A DNA stretch of 64,000 nt from Clostridia bacterium (GTDB lineage: Bacteria > Bacillota > Clostridia > Oscillospirales > Acutalibacteraceae), in contig JAFTWE010000014.1 of the NCBI GenBank assembly GCA_017465465.1, forward strand, positions 48,203-112,202, in the 5' to 3' direction. Below, piece by piece: positions 31,308 to 40,429 of this stretch. The number at the start of each line of letters is the position of its first letter. Within the stretch, counting starts at the first letter, position 1. The position numbers were made by a program, and so were the translations under genes. A model generated the notes under the pieces. That model did not search any database, was not told the DNA's origin, and saw nothing but the letters and a program-made list of their open reading frames with translations.

Positions 31308-32072
31308 TTAAGCTTTTGTTGCGTTGGGGTTTTCCCAGTTCATTGTGTAGCTCTCGGTTGAATAATAGTTAAATGAAAGGGGAACTGTGCCAACCTCTGC
31401 AAAGGTGTTCTGACCTGTAATCTCGGTTGAAACCTCAACAGTTCTTTCAAGGTGAAGCTCTTCAAGCTGGTCTGTTTCTTTTGAAATCACAGCTCTGATT
31501 GTGCCAATCTGATAATCGGCGTCGTAGCTTTCAACTGTGAAATAAGCAGAAGCCTTTTTCATTTCTGCAAGAATATCTTCATCCTTGCTGATTTTGTAAA
31601 TCTTGCCGAATACACTGTCGTCCTGATTGGGGTTGCTTTCATCCCAGATTGTCATAACGATAGTGTAAGAACGGGAAGTTACATCATCAATATCAATGAT
31701 GTTTGCTGACTTAATGTCGTTAAGCTCAAGCTTGTTGTTGGGGAAAATTGCTGTGCAATCTTCGCCGTAAGCTGTTTCAGCACCGTCACCAACAGTCATA
31801 AGCTTTGAAATTGTGGGGAAAGCTGCCTCGATGCTGCTGTTTTCACATTCTGCAGAGCCGGCATCATTTGAAAGTCCGTAGCTTACAGCAGGCTTTTCTG
31901 CAACTACTTTATCAAGTGCCTTGCAGAAATAATCAAAAATTTCAACCTTAGTCTGAGGGATATCAGAAGCTCTCTTAACTACTTCTTCTTCGATTTCACC
32001 GCAAGCGCAAAGTGAAAAAGCCATTACAGCAACAAGAAGAAATGAAACTATTCTTTTAACTTTTTTGCTCAT
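31308..32072 (-). CDS. Hypothetical lipoprotein
   Basis: 254-aa exported lipoprotein, started at ATG 32072 because AAGGAGATG lies upstream; the frame could extend to 32156 but without such a site. Signal helix FLLVAVMAFSLCAC ends in lipobox cysteine near residue 22. The rest is an alpha/beta domain with no catalytic motif that I can see. I do not recognise the family; the pattern resembles many Clostridial lipoproteins of unknown role. It is a single-gene unit. Confidence 0.72.
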   Translation of the reverse strand: MSKKVKRIVSFLLVAVMAFSLCACGEIEEEVVKRASDIPQTKVEIFDYFCKALDKVVAEKPAVSYGLSNDAGSAECENSSIEAAFPTISKLMTVGDGAETAYGEDCTAIFPNNKLELNDIKSANIIDIDDVTSRSYTIVMTIWDESNPNQDDSVFGKIYKISKDEDILAEMKKASAYFTVESYDADYQIGTIRAVISKETDQLEELHLERTVEVSTEITGQNTFAEVGTVPLSFNYYSTESYTMNWENPNATKA

Positions 32073-32188
32073 AACAAAAACATCTCCTTCGTAATCAGGA
32101 AAAATAGGGATAAACACCTTTTGGACATTATAACACATCTTTACATAATTTAACAATACTTTTTTAAAAAGTTTTATTCAAAATGCTG

Positions 32189-33448
32189 TTAAATTCCTTT
32201 TTCGTCAAACAAAAATGCTGTTTCAAGGGCAATTTTAACGGTTGCTTCCATTGTTTTGGGCTCAAGAATTTCTTCGTTATCAAGTCTTGTGTGGTAATAA
32301 CGGGCCGGTGTCGGGTCCATTGCAACAAAGGTTGCGGCAGGAACACCTATTTGTGACAAGGGGGCTGAATCGGTTGAGCCGAGGGAAATCGGGCCTGAAG
32401 TTACATTGTCATAGCCTGCAATAACGGCACCGTCTTTAATAAGTTTTACAACACGCTCATCGTTTTTAACAAAGCCGTTCATATCTTTGCTGATAACATT
32501 CATAAAGTCAAAATCGTGAATTGTATCAACGCCGACAAATACGGTTTCAATGTTTTTATCGCAAAGCTCGTCTTTGTGAGCCTTGGCGTAAGCCTGAGCA
32601 CCGCGTGTGCCTGCCTCTTCACCGCCAGTGAGAAGCACCTGAACCTCGGTGTTTTCAAATCTGATGTTATTATCAAACAAGAATTTAACAACAGCCAATG
32701 AAGCAAAGCAGCCTGTAAGGTTGTCGATAGCTCCTGTTACGGGGCGCTTGTAGTTGCAGAAGAAAAATGTATAAACATAGCAGGGAATCAGCGCAAACAT
32801 AACGATTGAGAAAATCTTTATAATAAGGTTATCGCCAAGAAATGCAACTGAGGGAGAAATTGCACCGTTTTCAACAATAGCAAAAACACAGCCTGCAATA
32901 GAAATCACGATAGAAATAATTGCAATCACAATAGCAAGAGCCACAAAAGGTCTGCCGCCGTGATAGGTGTATGTCCATTCATAAGCAGAATCGGTATGGC
33001 CGCAGAAAATGATGCGCTTTTTTGTTTCACCCGAAGCTTTTCTGACACCGATGATGTTGCCTGTTTCTTTTTTCTTAAAGAAAACATCAAGAACTGGTTT
33101 GTAAAAGAAAAATTCAGACACAATAAAGAATACATTTAATAATGTAACTGCCAACGCAATAACCTGAAGTCCGAATGCAAAAAGAACTGCTGACACAAGC
33201 AACAGCACTGAGCCGATTGAAACCCATGACATAAAGGCTTTGTCAGAGCATCTGAACTCTTCTTCCTTCATTTCGTCGCAGAATTTTGCGGTGTCTGACT
33301 TAAGATACTCGCGTGCCTTGGCGTCAGCCTCACTGCCTGCAGGTCTGGGACCGTAGTTTTTTGCCACAATCTTTGTGCTTTTTAAAGCGTAGTTTGTGTA
33401 CTCGCGTACCCTTGCCGGATACTTTTCAATGCTTTCATTTGCTTTCAT
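32189..33448 (-). CDS. M28-family metallopeptidase with membrane domain
   Basis: 419 aa. The peptidase core carries the five M28 zinc ligands: His/Asp in FCGHTDSAYEW and the Asp in AIDNLTGCFA, Glu-Glu in TGGEEAGTRGA, Asp in GVDTIHD, and His in RYYHTRLDN. Four hydrophobic helices are inserted near residues 70-110 and 170-225, so it is an integral membrane aminopeptidase-like enzyme. Such insertions are not usual for soluble M28 enzymes. Substrate unknown. It lies divergent from the VanY-like peptidase lipoprotein. Confidence 0.82.
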   Translation of the reverse strand: MKANESIEKYPARVREYTNYALKSTKIVAKNYGPRPAGSEADAKAREYLKSDTAKFCDEMKEEEFRCSDKAFMSWVSIGSVLLLVSAVLFAFGLQVIALAVTLLNVFFIVSEFFFYKPVLDVFFKKKETGNIIGVRKASGETKKRIIFCGHTDSAYEWTYTYHGGRPFVALAIVIAIISIVISIAGCVFAIVENGAISPSVAFLGDNLIIKIFSIVMFALIPCYVYTFFFCNYKRPVTGAIDNLTGCFASLAVVKFLFDNNIRFENTEVQVLLTGGEEAGTRGAQAYAKAHKDELCDKNIETVFVGVDTIHDFDFMNVISKDMNGFVKNDERVVKLIKDGAVIAGYDNVTSGPISLGSTDSAPLSQIGVPAATFVAMDPTPARYYHTRLDNEEILEPKTMEATVKIALETAFLFDEKGI

Positions 33449-33465
33449 AAAAGTAATAACCTCTC

Positions 33466-33494
33466 TTGAAAATATATTTTTACTATGATAAAAT
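33466..33494 (+). promoter_or_regulatory. Promoter of the VanY-like gene
   Basis: TTGAAA, 17-base spacer, TAAAAT. Confidence 0.65.
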
Positions 33495-33517
33495 TCTAAA
33501 TAACAGGGGATGTTTAT

Positions 33518-34348
33518 ATGTTAAATTTTAAAAAATCAATTTGCGCAGTTTTATTTATCTGCTTGGTATCGGTTCTTTCAGGCTGTGTTATCAGGGGCAA
33601 TGAGGAGGTTAAATTCACAACCACCGCTCCCGTTGAGAGCACCACCACTGCTTCAACCACCGTAACCACCACAGCTACAACGGCAACCACAACCGCAAAG
33701 CTGACCACCACTAAAAAGAAGGTTACCACAACAACAGCCACAACCGTTTACAGCTACCCTTATGCTTATGCAGGCTTTGACCCGACAGAAGCAGATATGA
33801 GCGTTCCTTTTAATGAGCTTTTACTCAACAGATATTACAAGCTCCCTGACGGTTATGTTCCCAAGTTAGCCGAGGCTGTGAAAGGCTCGGGAGTTATGCT
33901 TGATTACAGGGTTGCACCATTCTATCAGCAGATGTATGACGCCGCACTCGCTGACGGCATTACCCTTAAGCCGATTTCAGGGTACCGTTCATTCCAACGT
34001 CAGAAAAGGAATTTTGAAAACCAAATTAAGATTTATGAAAAACAGGGGTTAAACAAGGCAGATGCAACCGTTAAAGCTTCACAGATTGTTTTATTGCCCG
34101 GCACAAGTGAGCATAACGCAGGCCTTGCGATGGACATCTGCTCATTGAGCGTTAATTTTGAAACGACCAAGGAGTTTGAATGGCTTCAGGCTCACGCTCA
34201 CGAATACGGTTTTATTATGAGATACCCTAAAGATAAAACCGACATCACCAAAATCACCTATGAGCCCTGGCATTACAGATATGTGGGCATTCAGATTGCA
34301 AACGAACTCAAATCAAGCGGTTTGGTGCTTGAAGAATATTTAGCATAA
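33518..34348 (+). CDS. D-alanyl-D-alanine carboxypeptidase (M15, VanY-like) lipoprotein
   Basis: 276 aa. Signal helix and lipobox VLSGC (about residue 22) anchor it to the outer membrane face. Residues 35-75 are a Thr-rich spacer. The M15B peptidase domain follows, with ISGYRSFQRQ, zinc and catalytic residues in GTSEHNAGLAMD, and EPWHYRYVG near the end. It trims the last D-Ala from peptidoglycan stem peptides, so it acts in wall maturation; there is no van cluster here, so resistance is unlikely. It has its own promoter and terminator. Confidence 0.9.
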   Translation: MLNFKKSICAVLFICLVSVLSGCVIRGNEEVKFTTTAPVESTTTASTTVTTTATTATTTAKLTTTKKKVTTTTATTVYSYPYAYAGFDPTEADMSVPFNELLLNRYYKLPDGYVPKLAEAVKGSGVMLDYRVAPFYQQMYDAALADGITLKPISGYRSFQRQKRNFENQIKIYEKQGLNKADATVKASQIVLLPGTSEHNAGLAMDICSLSVNFETTKEFEWLQAHAHEYGFIMRYPKDKTDITKITYEPWHYRYVGIQIANELKSSGLVLEEYLA

Positions 34349-34372
34349 AGAGCCTTTCGGGGCTCTTTTTTG
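34347..34372 (+). terminator. Terminator of the VanY-like gene
   Basis: AAAGAGCC and GGCTCTTT around TTTCGG, followed by T's. Confidence 0.8.
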
Positions 34373-34933
34373 TCAGCCTTTATTGCCCTCGTGGGTAATA
34401 ACCATTTTAACGGTTTTAATTAAAATTTTAATATCAAAAGAAAGGCTTTGCCTGTCAACATATTCTTTATCAAGAAGAGCCTTTTCTTCAATCGAAACAT
34501 CGTCTCTTCCGTTGACCTGTGCCCAGCCTGTGATACCGGGAAGCACACTGTAAACTCCGTATTTTGCGCGAAGCTCACGGATTTCATTTTCAGCAGGAAT
34601 AAGAGGTCTCGGACCTACAAGGCTCATTGTTCCGTTAACAAGATTTACAAACTGAGGCAGCTCGTCAAGGCTTGTTTTTCTTAAAATCCTGCCGATTTTT
34701 GTGGTGGCATCATCAAGATTTTCAATATCAGCCGTAGCTCTGTCACCTGTGTTGTTTTTCATTGTGCGGAATTTGTATATTTTAAAAAGCTTGTTATCCT
34801 TACCGACTCTGTCCTGCTTAAAAACTACGGGTGAGCCGTCAGAAATCAGAATTAAAACAGAAATCAGAATAAATACAGGAGAAAGAAATATCAGCCCGAA
34901 AAGACCGACTAAAAAATCGAAAGCTCGTTTCAT
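34373..34933 (-). CDS. Phosphoglycosyl transferase (PglC/WcaJ-type sugar transferase)
   Basis: 186-aa monotopic phosphoglycosyl transferase of the small PglC type, which moves a phosphosugar from a UDP-sugar to undecaprenyl phosphate and so starts a glycan repeat. Landmarks are the re-entrant N-terminal helix (residues 5-30), QDRVGKDNKLFKIYKFRTM, the catalytic region KTSLDELPQFVNLVNGTMSLVG, and PGITGWAQVNGR. Length fits the catalytic core without the large N-terminal domain of WcaJ. It is last in a leftward unit after prfB and a cyclase gene; the glycan it serves is not in this window. Confidence 0.9.
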   Translation of the reverse strand: MKRAFDFLVGLFGLIFLSPVFILISVLILISDGSPVVFKQDRVGKDNKLFKIYKFRTMKNNTGDRATADIENLDDATTKIGRILRKTSLDELPQFVNLVNGTMSLVGPRPLIPAENEIRELRAKYGVYSVLPGITGWAQVNGRDDVSIEEKALLDKEYVDRQSLSFDIKILIKTVKMVITHEGNKG

Positions 34934-34956
34934 TGTAACTACCTTCTCAATAAGTT

Positions 34957-35559
34957 TTATTTAACATTATTCCACAAAATATAATCATCAACCAAAACGG
35001 CTCTGACAGGAGCGCCGTCAATTTCACCCATTTTAACAGGTGCCGCCATAAGGAAATAATTGCCCGGCTCAACCTTTCTCAAATCAAGACCTTCAAGAAT
35101 GGCTACACCGTTTCTTAAAAAGGCTCTGTGAGGCTCAGTCTGGTCCCCTGCTCTGCCAACAGAATCAGCGTCTGTTCCCACAAGCTTGATGCCAAGCTCA
35201 ACCGCTTCATAAGCGGCACTGTCCATAAAATGGCAAAGTCCGTTGCCTTTGATGAGCAATCTCTCGCAATCCTTAGGGAAATATTTGTTAACATACTCGC
35301 CTGAAATAACTCCCTGAGGCACCTCAATAACAGTACAAGGGCCGATGAATTTATTTAAGTCGGCCTCTTCTATTGTTTCTCCGCCGTCAATAAAATGGCA
35401 GGGAGCATCGGCATGAGTGCCTGTATGCACGCAAGAATACACTGCTGAAAGGTTGCATCCGCCGTTTTCTATAGTGCGCACCTGCTCGTGGCGGGTTTTA
35501 GGGTCGCCCGGGTATTCTATTGTTTTGAGCAATGTTCTTGAAATATCAATAATATTCAT
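34957..35559 (-). CDS. Cyclase/kynurenine-formamidase-like metalloamidase
   Basis: 200 aa of the cyclase family (kynB-like). The metal-binding HTGTHADAPCHF at about residues 47-58 is the family signature, and the start is DISRTLLKTIEYPGDP, also typical. Members hydrolyse arylformamides or related compounds, but without kynurenine genes nearby the substrate is uncertain. Its ATG overlaps the stop of prfB by one base, and the sugar transferase gene follows after 23 bases. Confidence 0.82.
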   Translation of the reverse strand: MNIIDISRTLLKTIEYPGDPKTRHEQVRTIENGGCNLSAVYSCVHTGTHADAPCHFIDGGETIEEADLNKFIGPCTVIEVPQGVISGEYVNKYFPKDCERLLIKGNGLCHFMDSAAYEAVELGIKLVGTDADSVGRAGDQTEPHRAFLRNGVAILEGLDLRKVEPGNYFLMAAPVKMGEIDGAPVRAVLVDDYILWNNVK

Positions 35560-36677
35560 TAAGAATTAAGCTCCTTTAATGATTCCATTTTAAGGTATGC
35601 ATTGATAAAGCCGTCAATATCTCCGTCCATAACTGCGTTGATATTACCTGCTTCAAAATTTGTTCTGTGGTCCTTAACAAGAGTGTATGGCATAAACACA
35701 TAAGAGCGAATCTGGCTGCCCCAGCCGATTTCTTTCTGGTCGCCCTTGATGTCTTCAATTTTGTCAAGATGCTCTCTTTCTTTGATTTCAATGAGCTTTG
35801 ATTTAAGCATTCTCATTGCGACCTCGCGGTTCTGATGCTGGCTTCTTTCAACCTGGCAGGCAACAACAATACCCGTCGGGATATGTGTAATACGGATAGC
35901 CGATGAGGTTTTGTTAACCTTCTGACCGCCTGCGCCGCTTGCACGGTAAGCATCTATCTTAAGGTCATCGGGGTTGATTTCAACCTCAATGGTTTCGTCG
36001 ATTTCGGGCATAACCTCTAAGGAAGAAAAAGAGGTATGTCTTCTTCCTGATGAGTCAAAGGGAGAAACGCGGACAAGGCGGTGAACACCTGATTCACCTT
36101 TCATATAGCCGTAAGCATTTTCACCTGCAATGAGAAGTGTTGCAGACTTAAGGCCCGCTTCGTCACCGTCAAGGAAGTCAAGCATACTAACCTTAAAGCC
36201 GTGCTTTTCACCCCAATGGGAATACATTCTTACAAGCATCTCTGCCCAGTCCTGAGCTTCTGTTCCGCCTGCACCTGCGTGGAAGGTGAGAATTGCATTT
36301 TTGCTGTCATATTCACCTGAAAGGAGTGTGCTTAAGGTCTGCTTGTCAAGCTCTTCAATAAAAGCGTCAACGCTTGCGGCACATTCCTCAACCATGCTTT
36401 CATCTTCTTCTTCATTTGAAAGCTCAATCATTGTAAGTCCGTCATCATAGGCGGCGGCCAAATCGTCATAAGCCTTTATTTTATTTTTAAGTGTAGCAAT
36501 TCTCTGAAGCACCTTCTGAGAGTTTGCCAAATCGCCCCAGAAATTTTCTTCTGCTGTGAGAGCCTCAAGCTTTTCCTGCTCGGCTTTCATTTCTTCAAGG
36601 CCGAGGGCTTCCTTAAGCTCTTTTAATTTATCTTCATAACCTAACAATTTAAGTCTTAACTCTTCAAACTGTAACAT
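35559..36677 (-). CDS. prfB: Peptide chain release factor 2
   Basis: RF2, 372 aa, which reads UGA and UAA stop codons and releases the finished peptide. The peptidyl-hydrolase loop is SGAGGQKVNKTSS and the stop-codon recognition motif is SPF in VSPFDSSGRRHTS. The N-terminal coiled coil is complete in one frame, so the programmed +1 frameshift seen near codon 25 of many prfB genes is absent here. It opens a leftward three-gene unit. Confidence 0.95.
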   Translation of the reverse strand: MLQFEELRLKLLGYEDKLKELKEALGLEEMKAEQEKLEALTAEENFWGDLANSQKVLQRIATLKNKIKAYDDLAAAYDDGLTMIELSNEEEDESMVEECAASVDAFIEELDKQTLSTLLSGEYDSKNAILTFHAGAGGTEAQDWAEMLVRMYSHWGEKHGFKVSMLDFLDGDEAGLKSATLLIAGENAYGYMKGESGVHRLVRVSPFDSSGRRHTSFSSLEVMPEIDETIEVEINPDDLKIDAYRASGAGGQKVNKTSSAIRITHIPTGIVVACQVERSQHQNREVAMRMLKSKLIEIKEREHLDKIEDIKGDQKEIGWGSQIRSYVFMPYTLVKDHRTNFEAGNINAVMDGDIDGFINAYLKMESLKELNS

Positions 36678-36757
36678 ATATTTGACCTCACTATGGTTTA
36701 TAATATTAAATTATACAAGAAAATTATTGCAAAGTAAAGAAACTTTTAACACAATGA

Positions 36758-36786
36758 TTGAAAAAAGTTAAAATTTTGTCTATAAT
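36758..36786 (+). promoter_or_regulatory. Promoter of the RING-like membrane protein gene
   Basis: TTGAAA, 17-base spacer, TATAAT; the sequence TTGAAAAAAGT is shared with the promoter at 19420. Confidence 0.7.
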
Positions 36787-36845
36787 ATTTACAATTTCTG
36801 TGATATAATATATTTTAGAATTATAATTTTATCGGAGATTGTATA

Positions 36846-37790
36846 ATGGACTATAAAAATGAAATATGTAAAGGGTGCAATCAGCCCATAGCAGAGAATG
36901 ATGATATTGTTGTCTGCCCTGTTTGCGGAACTCCTCAGCATCGCTCCTGTTGGGCAGAAAACGGTGAATGTGTCAACACTTCTTTGCATAGTGAAGGCTT
37001 TGTGTGGCAGAAAGCTCAGCCCGACGAGCCGGCACCCGAGGTTAAACCCGAAGAAGCAGAGAAACCATCCACATCGGTTATCGGCTCTGTTCCCGTGTTT
37101 GAGCAGTTATCACAAGAGGCTAAAAATATTGAAACTCTGTTTTTAAGAGACCAGATTGTTCACAAGGACGAAGAAATTGACGGCGTGAGCGTTACTGATG
37201 CAGGGTATTATCTCCAGTCAGGAGCGCACAGATACATTAAAAGATTCAGAAAAGGCAGAAAAGTTACCTGGAACTGGGGCGCGTTTTTCTTTGCCCCTGC
37301 ATGGTTCTTTTACAGAAGGCTTTATAAATTCGGCGCAATTTTCCTTGCATTGGTGGTTTCAATCAATCTTTTTTCATATTCTTTCCTTGAAAAGATTGAT
37401 ATTCAGATGCAAGAGGTATATACTGTTATGGAACCGTATATTACTGAGGAGAACAATACCGTTACCGTAAGCGAAAAGCTTATGGAAAATGAAGAATTTA
37501 TGGCAACATATACCGCTATGGTTAAAAATATGAGCATTTTTCTTCTCATAACGGCGGTTATTCCTAACACGGTTGCGGCGCTGATAGCTGACCTTCTTAT
37601 AAAAAAGAAAATGAAAGAAGATATTGCGGCGGCAAAAGAAGCGTCAGATGAGCTTCAGATGCAACGCTCAATAATAATCAGCAAGGGCGGCGTTGCCCCG
37701 CTGGTGTTTGCGATAGTATATTTTGTCAACCAGTACCTTGTTTCTATTTTAATAAACATAGGCTCTGCGGTTGCTGAATGGTTTAGTTGA
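36846..37790 (+). CDS. Prokaryotic RING-like/DUF2628 membrane protein
   Basis: 314 aa. Residues 9-45 hold a zinc-binding RING-like treble-clef pattern (CKGCNQPI, VVCPVCGTPQHRSCW, C at about 41), known in bacteria as prok-RING. After an acidic linker, a DUF2628-type membrane domain runs from about 145 (FRKGRKVTWNWGAFFFAPAWFFYRRLYK) with four helices to the end. The combination recurs in Firmicutes; its function is unknown. GGAG precedes the ATG. galU follows 25 bases later and may share the transcript. Confidence 0.8.
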   Translation: MDYKNEICKGCNQPIAENDDIVVCPVCGTPQHRSCWAENGECVNTSLHSEGFVWQKAQPDEPAPEVKPEEAEKPSTSVIGSVPVFEQLSQEAKNIETLFLRDQIVHKDEEIDGVSVTDAGYYLQSGAHRYIKRFRKGRKVTWNWGAFFFAPAWFFYRRLYKFGAIFLALVVSINLFSYSFLEKIDIQMQEVYTVMEPYITEENNTVTVSEKLMENEEFMATYTAMVKNMSIFLLITAVIPNTVAALIADLLIKKKMKEDIAAAKEASDELQMQRSIIISKGGVAPLVFAIVYFVNQYLVSILINIGSAVAEWFS

Positions 37791-37815
37791 ATATAATACT
37801 TGGAGGTATAATATT

Positions 37816-38700
37816 ATGAAAATCAAAAAAGCGGTAATCCCTGCAGCAGGACTCGGCACAAGAGTTCTCCCTGCATCAAAGTCAGTTCCGAAGGAAATGC
37901 TCAACATCGTTGACAAGCCTGCAATTCAATACATTGTTGAAGAGGCTGCAGCAGCAGGCATTGAAGATATTCTTATTATCACAAACCGTGGTAAGGGTGT
38001 TATTGAAGACCACTTTGATCACAGCTATGAGCTTGAAGACCAGCTTTCAAAGAACCCTTCAAAGAAAGATATCTACGATGTTGTTAAAGAAACAGCAGAT
38101 ATCGCAAATGTTTTCTTCATCCGTCAGAAAGAAACAAAGGGTCTCGGTCACGCTATTCTCAAAGCAAAGCCATTTATCGGTGATGAACCTTTCGCTATCC
38201 TTTACGGTGACGACGTTATTATGAACTACGACGGTTACCCTGTTACAAAACAGCTTGTTGATACATACGATAAGTACGGCAAGGGCGTTGTTGGCGTTAA
38301 AGAAGTTCCCCGTAAGGATGTTTCAAAATATTGCTCACTTGATGTAACTGACCTTGAAGGCAATCTTATGAATGTTCACAACATCATTGAAAAGCCCACA
38401 GAAGAGCAGATTATGTCTTGCTACTCAATCCTCGGCCGTGTTGTTGTTCCCGCAGATGTTTTTGATTACCTTGAAGAGGACCTTGCAAATACTCCCGAAG
38501 GCACAGAGCTTTATTTCACAGATACACTCACACGCCTTTCAAAAGAAAAGGGACTTATTGCTCAGGACTTTGACGGTATCCGTTATGATATGGGTAACAA
38601 GCTCGGCATTATGAAAGCTAACTGTGAGGTTGCTCTCAGACATCCCGAACTCGGCGAAGATTTCAAAGCATATCTTAAAGACCTTGCTAAGGATTTATAA
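37816..38700 (+). CDS. galU: UTP-glucose-1-phosphate uridylyltransferase
   Basis: 294 aa, GalU/GtaB, which joins UTP and glucose-1-phosphate into UDP-glucose for envelope glycans. The nucleotide-binding start is VIPAAGLGTRVLPASKSVPKE; IVDKPAIQYIVEE, ETKGLGHAIL and LYGDDV also match. Start set at ATG 37816 by TTGGAGG at 37800-37806; the frame is open to 37771 but overlaps the preceding gene. UDP-glucose made here can feed the UDP-sugar genes near 61-63 kb. Confidence 0.95.
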   Translation: MKIKKAVIPAAGLGTRVLPASKSVPKEMLNIVDKPAIQYIVEEAAAAGIEDILIITNRGKGVIEDHFDHSYELEDQLSKNPSKKDIYDVVKETADIANVFFIRQKETKGLGHAILKAKPFIGDEPFAILYGDDVIMNYDGYPVTKQLVDTYDKYGKGVVGVKEVPRKDVSKYCSLDVTDLEGNLMNVHNIIEKPTEEQIMSCYSILGRVVVPADVFDYLEEDLANTPEGTELYFTDTLTRLSKEKGLIAQDFDGIRYDMGNKLGIMKANCEVALRHPELGEDFKAYLKDLAKDL

Positions 38701-38712
38701 TTTAACAAAACA

Positions 38713-38756
38713 AAAAGCTGATTTCAGATTTAGTTCTGAAATCAGCTTTTATATTT
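38713..38756. terminator. Bidirectional terminator
   Basis: AAAAGCTGATTTCAGA/TCTGAAATCAGCTTTT, 16 bp, TTTAGT loop. Confidence 0.9.
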
Positions 38757-38760
38757 CTAA

Positions 38761-40422
38761 TCATCCTCCAGCTATCTTTGCCGCAAGGAATTCAAACAAC
38801 GCTTTGAGCCAACGGATAATTGCATCAAATGAAACCTTTATCTGTTCAAATACATTTTCAGGTTTATCAATACTTTCATCTGCAGTCCAGAATTCTGTGT
38901 TACAGTTTTCTTCTGTCATTGGTTCTGCTTCGTCGATATCATTATAATAAACAAAGAACTGAGTCAACGGAAAGTCGTCAATGGTAAGCTGTCTGTCAGC
39001 AGTGGCAACCTCAAGCATAATCTTAAGCTCATAAGATGTCCAATCAGAATGGCTTGAGCCCTTTACAAACCAGGTGTAATCAGGGAAAATGCAGGTTGAT
39101 GCGTCAATCTTCTTGTCAGGTGAGATGTATCTGGCCTTACCTTCTGCAACACGCTGAGCAATATATTCATCAGAAAGTGTGTCATAAACAGTTGACGTTG
39201 TAGCACCGAATGATGTTCTCGTAACCGAAGCAAACTGGTCAGAAACAGCATCTGATGTTGCACAAACAGGAATCATCTGAAAACCGTATTTTGAAATAAC
39301 ACCAAGGTTTGCACCACCGTCTTTAATTTTCTGAAGAAGCTCGGGAACTCTCTGGCGGACTGCAACATCGTAAGCATCAAGTTTTGCAATAAGACCTGCA
39401 TACTTTTCTCTCTTTTCGCTGCCCTCTTCGCCAAACACATAATACTTTGCATCCTCATAATCCTCAGGGCATACGCAAGCCCAATAGTTGGGCCATGTGT
39501 ATAATGTTGACAGTGCAAGAGCTGAAGTTACACCTGCAACAAGCTTGTCATAAAGAAGGTCTTCTGTTGAGCTGATAATTCCTTCAAGCGCACCTGTCTG
39601 AACAAGCATATCGATAGTTTCCGTAATAAAGTCATCCATGCTGAACATACCAAGACCCTCAACATCTCTGAGCAATCTTGCAACAGCAACCGGAGCCACA
39701 TCAAATTTGGCGCAGATTACTTCACTGAGAATTTCTGCTCCGCCAACAACGCTGCCGTCAAAGCTGATGCCTTGAATATCTTCTACACCATACTTAGCAA
39801 TATAAGCCATAGCAACATTTGTACCCAGACAAGTTGCCATAATGCCTACCTTTTCACATCCTGTTGAAGCCTTTACATCTTTAATAAAAGAGTTAAATTC
39901 ATCTGCGCTCTCCATCGGGTCAAGGCGCCAGTCATAGTAGAACCAATAGTCTTTCCATCCGTAGTATCCCTTTTTTCCCTTTTGGTCATTTGCTCTCTTT
40001 TTTGCCATTTGATTTTTACGTTTCTGAGACAAACCGGAGCCGTTTGTAACATTTCCGTTTTCATCAAGCAATGAGTTTTCAAATATTTTTGAAATCTCTT
40101 CTTCAAGGGCAACATACATATCGTCCCAATTGTCGGTAACTGCACCCTTAACGATAGTCGGAAGAAGTTTTTCAGCCATAGCTTTATACATTTCACTATT
40201 GTCTTCTCCGCCTTCAGAGTCGCCTGCTACAAAATCAGCAACATCTTTGTAATGAAAAATCTTGTTGCCGTCAAGGTCATACAAAGGTTCACCATCACCT
40301 GAAATACGAATAACAGGAATCTGGCTGCGACTTTCATTGGCATCTACACCGGCAAAAGCAACAGGAGCACAACCCAAAACCATTGTTATTGCAAGAATAA
40401 TTGAAATAATTCTTTTCATCAC
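38761..40422 (-). CDS. Secreted alpha/beta-hydrolase-like protein with Cys at the nucleophile elbow
   Basis: 553 aa with signal peptide (ISIILAITMVLGCAPVAFAG). Its middle resembles lipase/LCAT-type alpha/beta hydrolases: a FYYDWRLDP strand, a helix, then VGIMATCLGTNVAMAYI, where the elbow that normally reads GxSxG is A-T-C-L-G, with Cys in the nucleophile place. A possible acid/His pair is DYTW...SSHSDW near residue 455. The C-terminus ends in a hydrophobic helix (IIRWLKALFEFLAAKIAGG). Length exceeds simple lipases. It may be a Cys-dependent hydrolase or inactive. The phosphoesterase gene precedes it by eight bases. Confidence 0.65.
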   Translation of the reverse strand: MMKRIISIILAITMVLGCAPVAFAGVDANESRSQIPVIRISGDGEPLYDLDGNKIFHYKDVADFVAGDSEGGEDNSEMYKAMAEKLLPTIVKGAVTDNWDDMYVALEEEISKIFENSLLDENGNVTNGSGLSQKRKNQMAKKRANDQKGKKGYYGWKDYWFYYDWRLDPMESADEFNSFIKDVKASTGCEKVGIMATCLGTNVAMAYIAKYGVEDIQGISFDGSVVGGAEILSEVICAKFDVAPVAVARLLRDVEGLGMFSMDDFITETIDMLVQTGALEGIISSTEDLLYDKLVAGVTSALALSTLYTWPNYWACVCPEDYEDAKYYVFGEEGSEKREKYAGLIAKLDAYDVAVRQRVPELLQKIKDGGANLGVISKYGFQMIPVCATSDAVSDQFASVTRTSFGATTSTVYDTLSDEYIAQRVAEGKARYISPDKKIDASTCIFPDYTWFVKGSSHSDWTSYELKIMLEVATADRQLTIDDFPLTQFFVYYNDIDEAEPMTEENCNTEFWTADESIDKPENVFEQIKVSFDAIIRWLKALFEFLAAKIAGG

Positions 40423-40429
40423 GGTCTCC

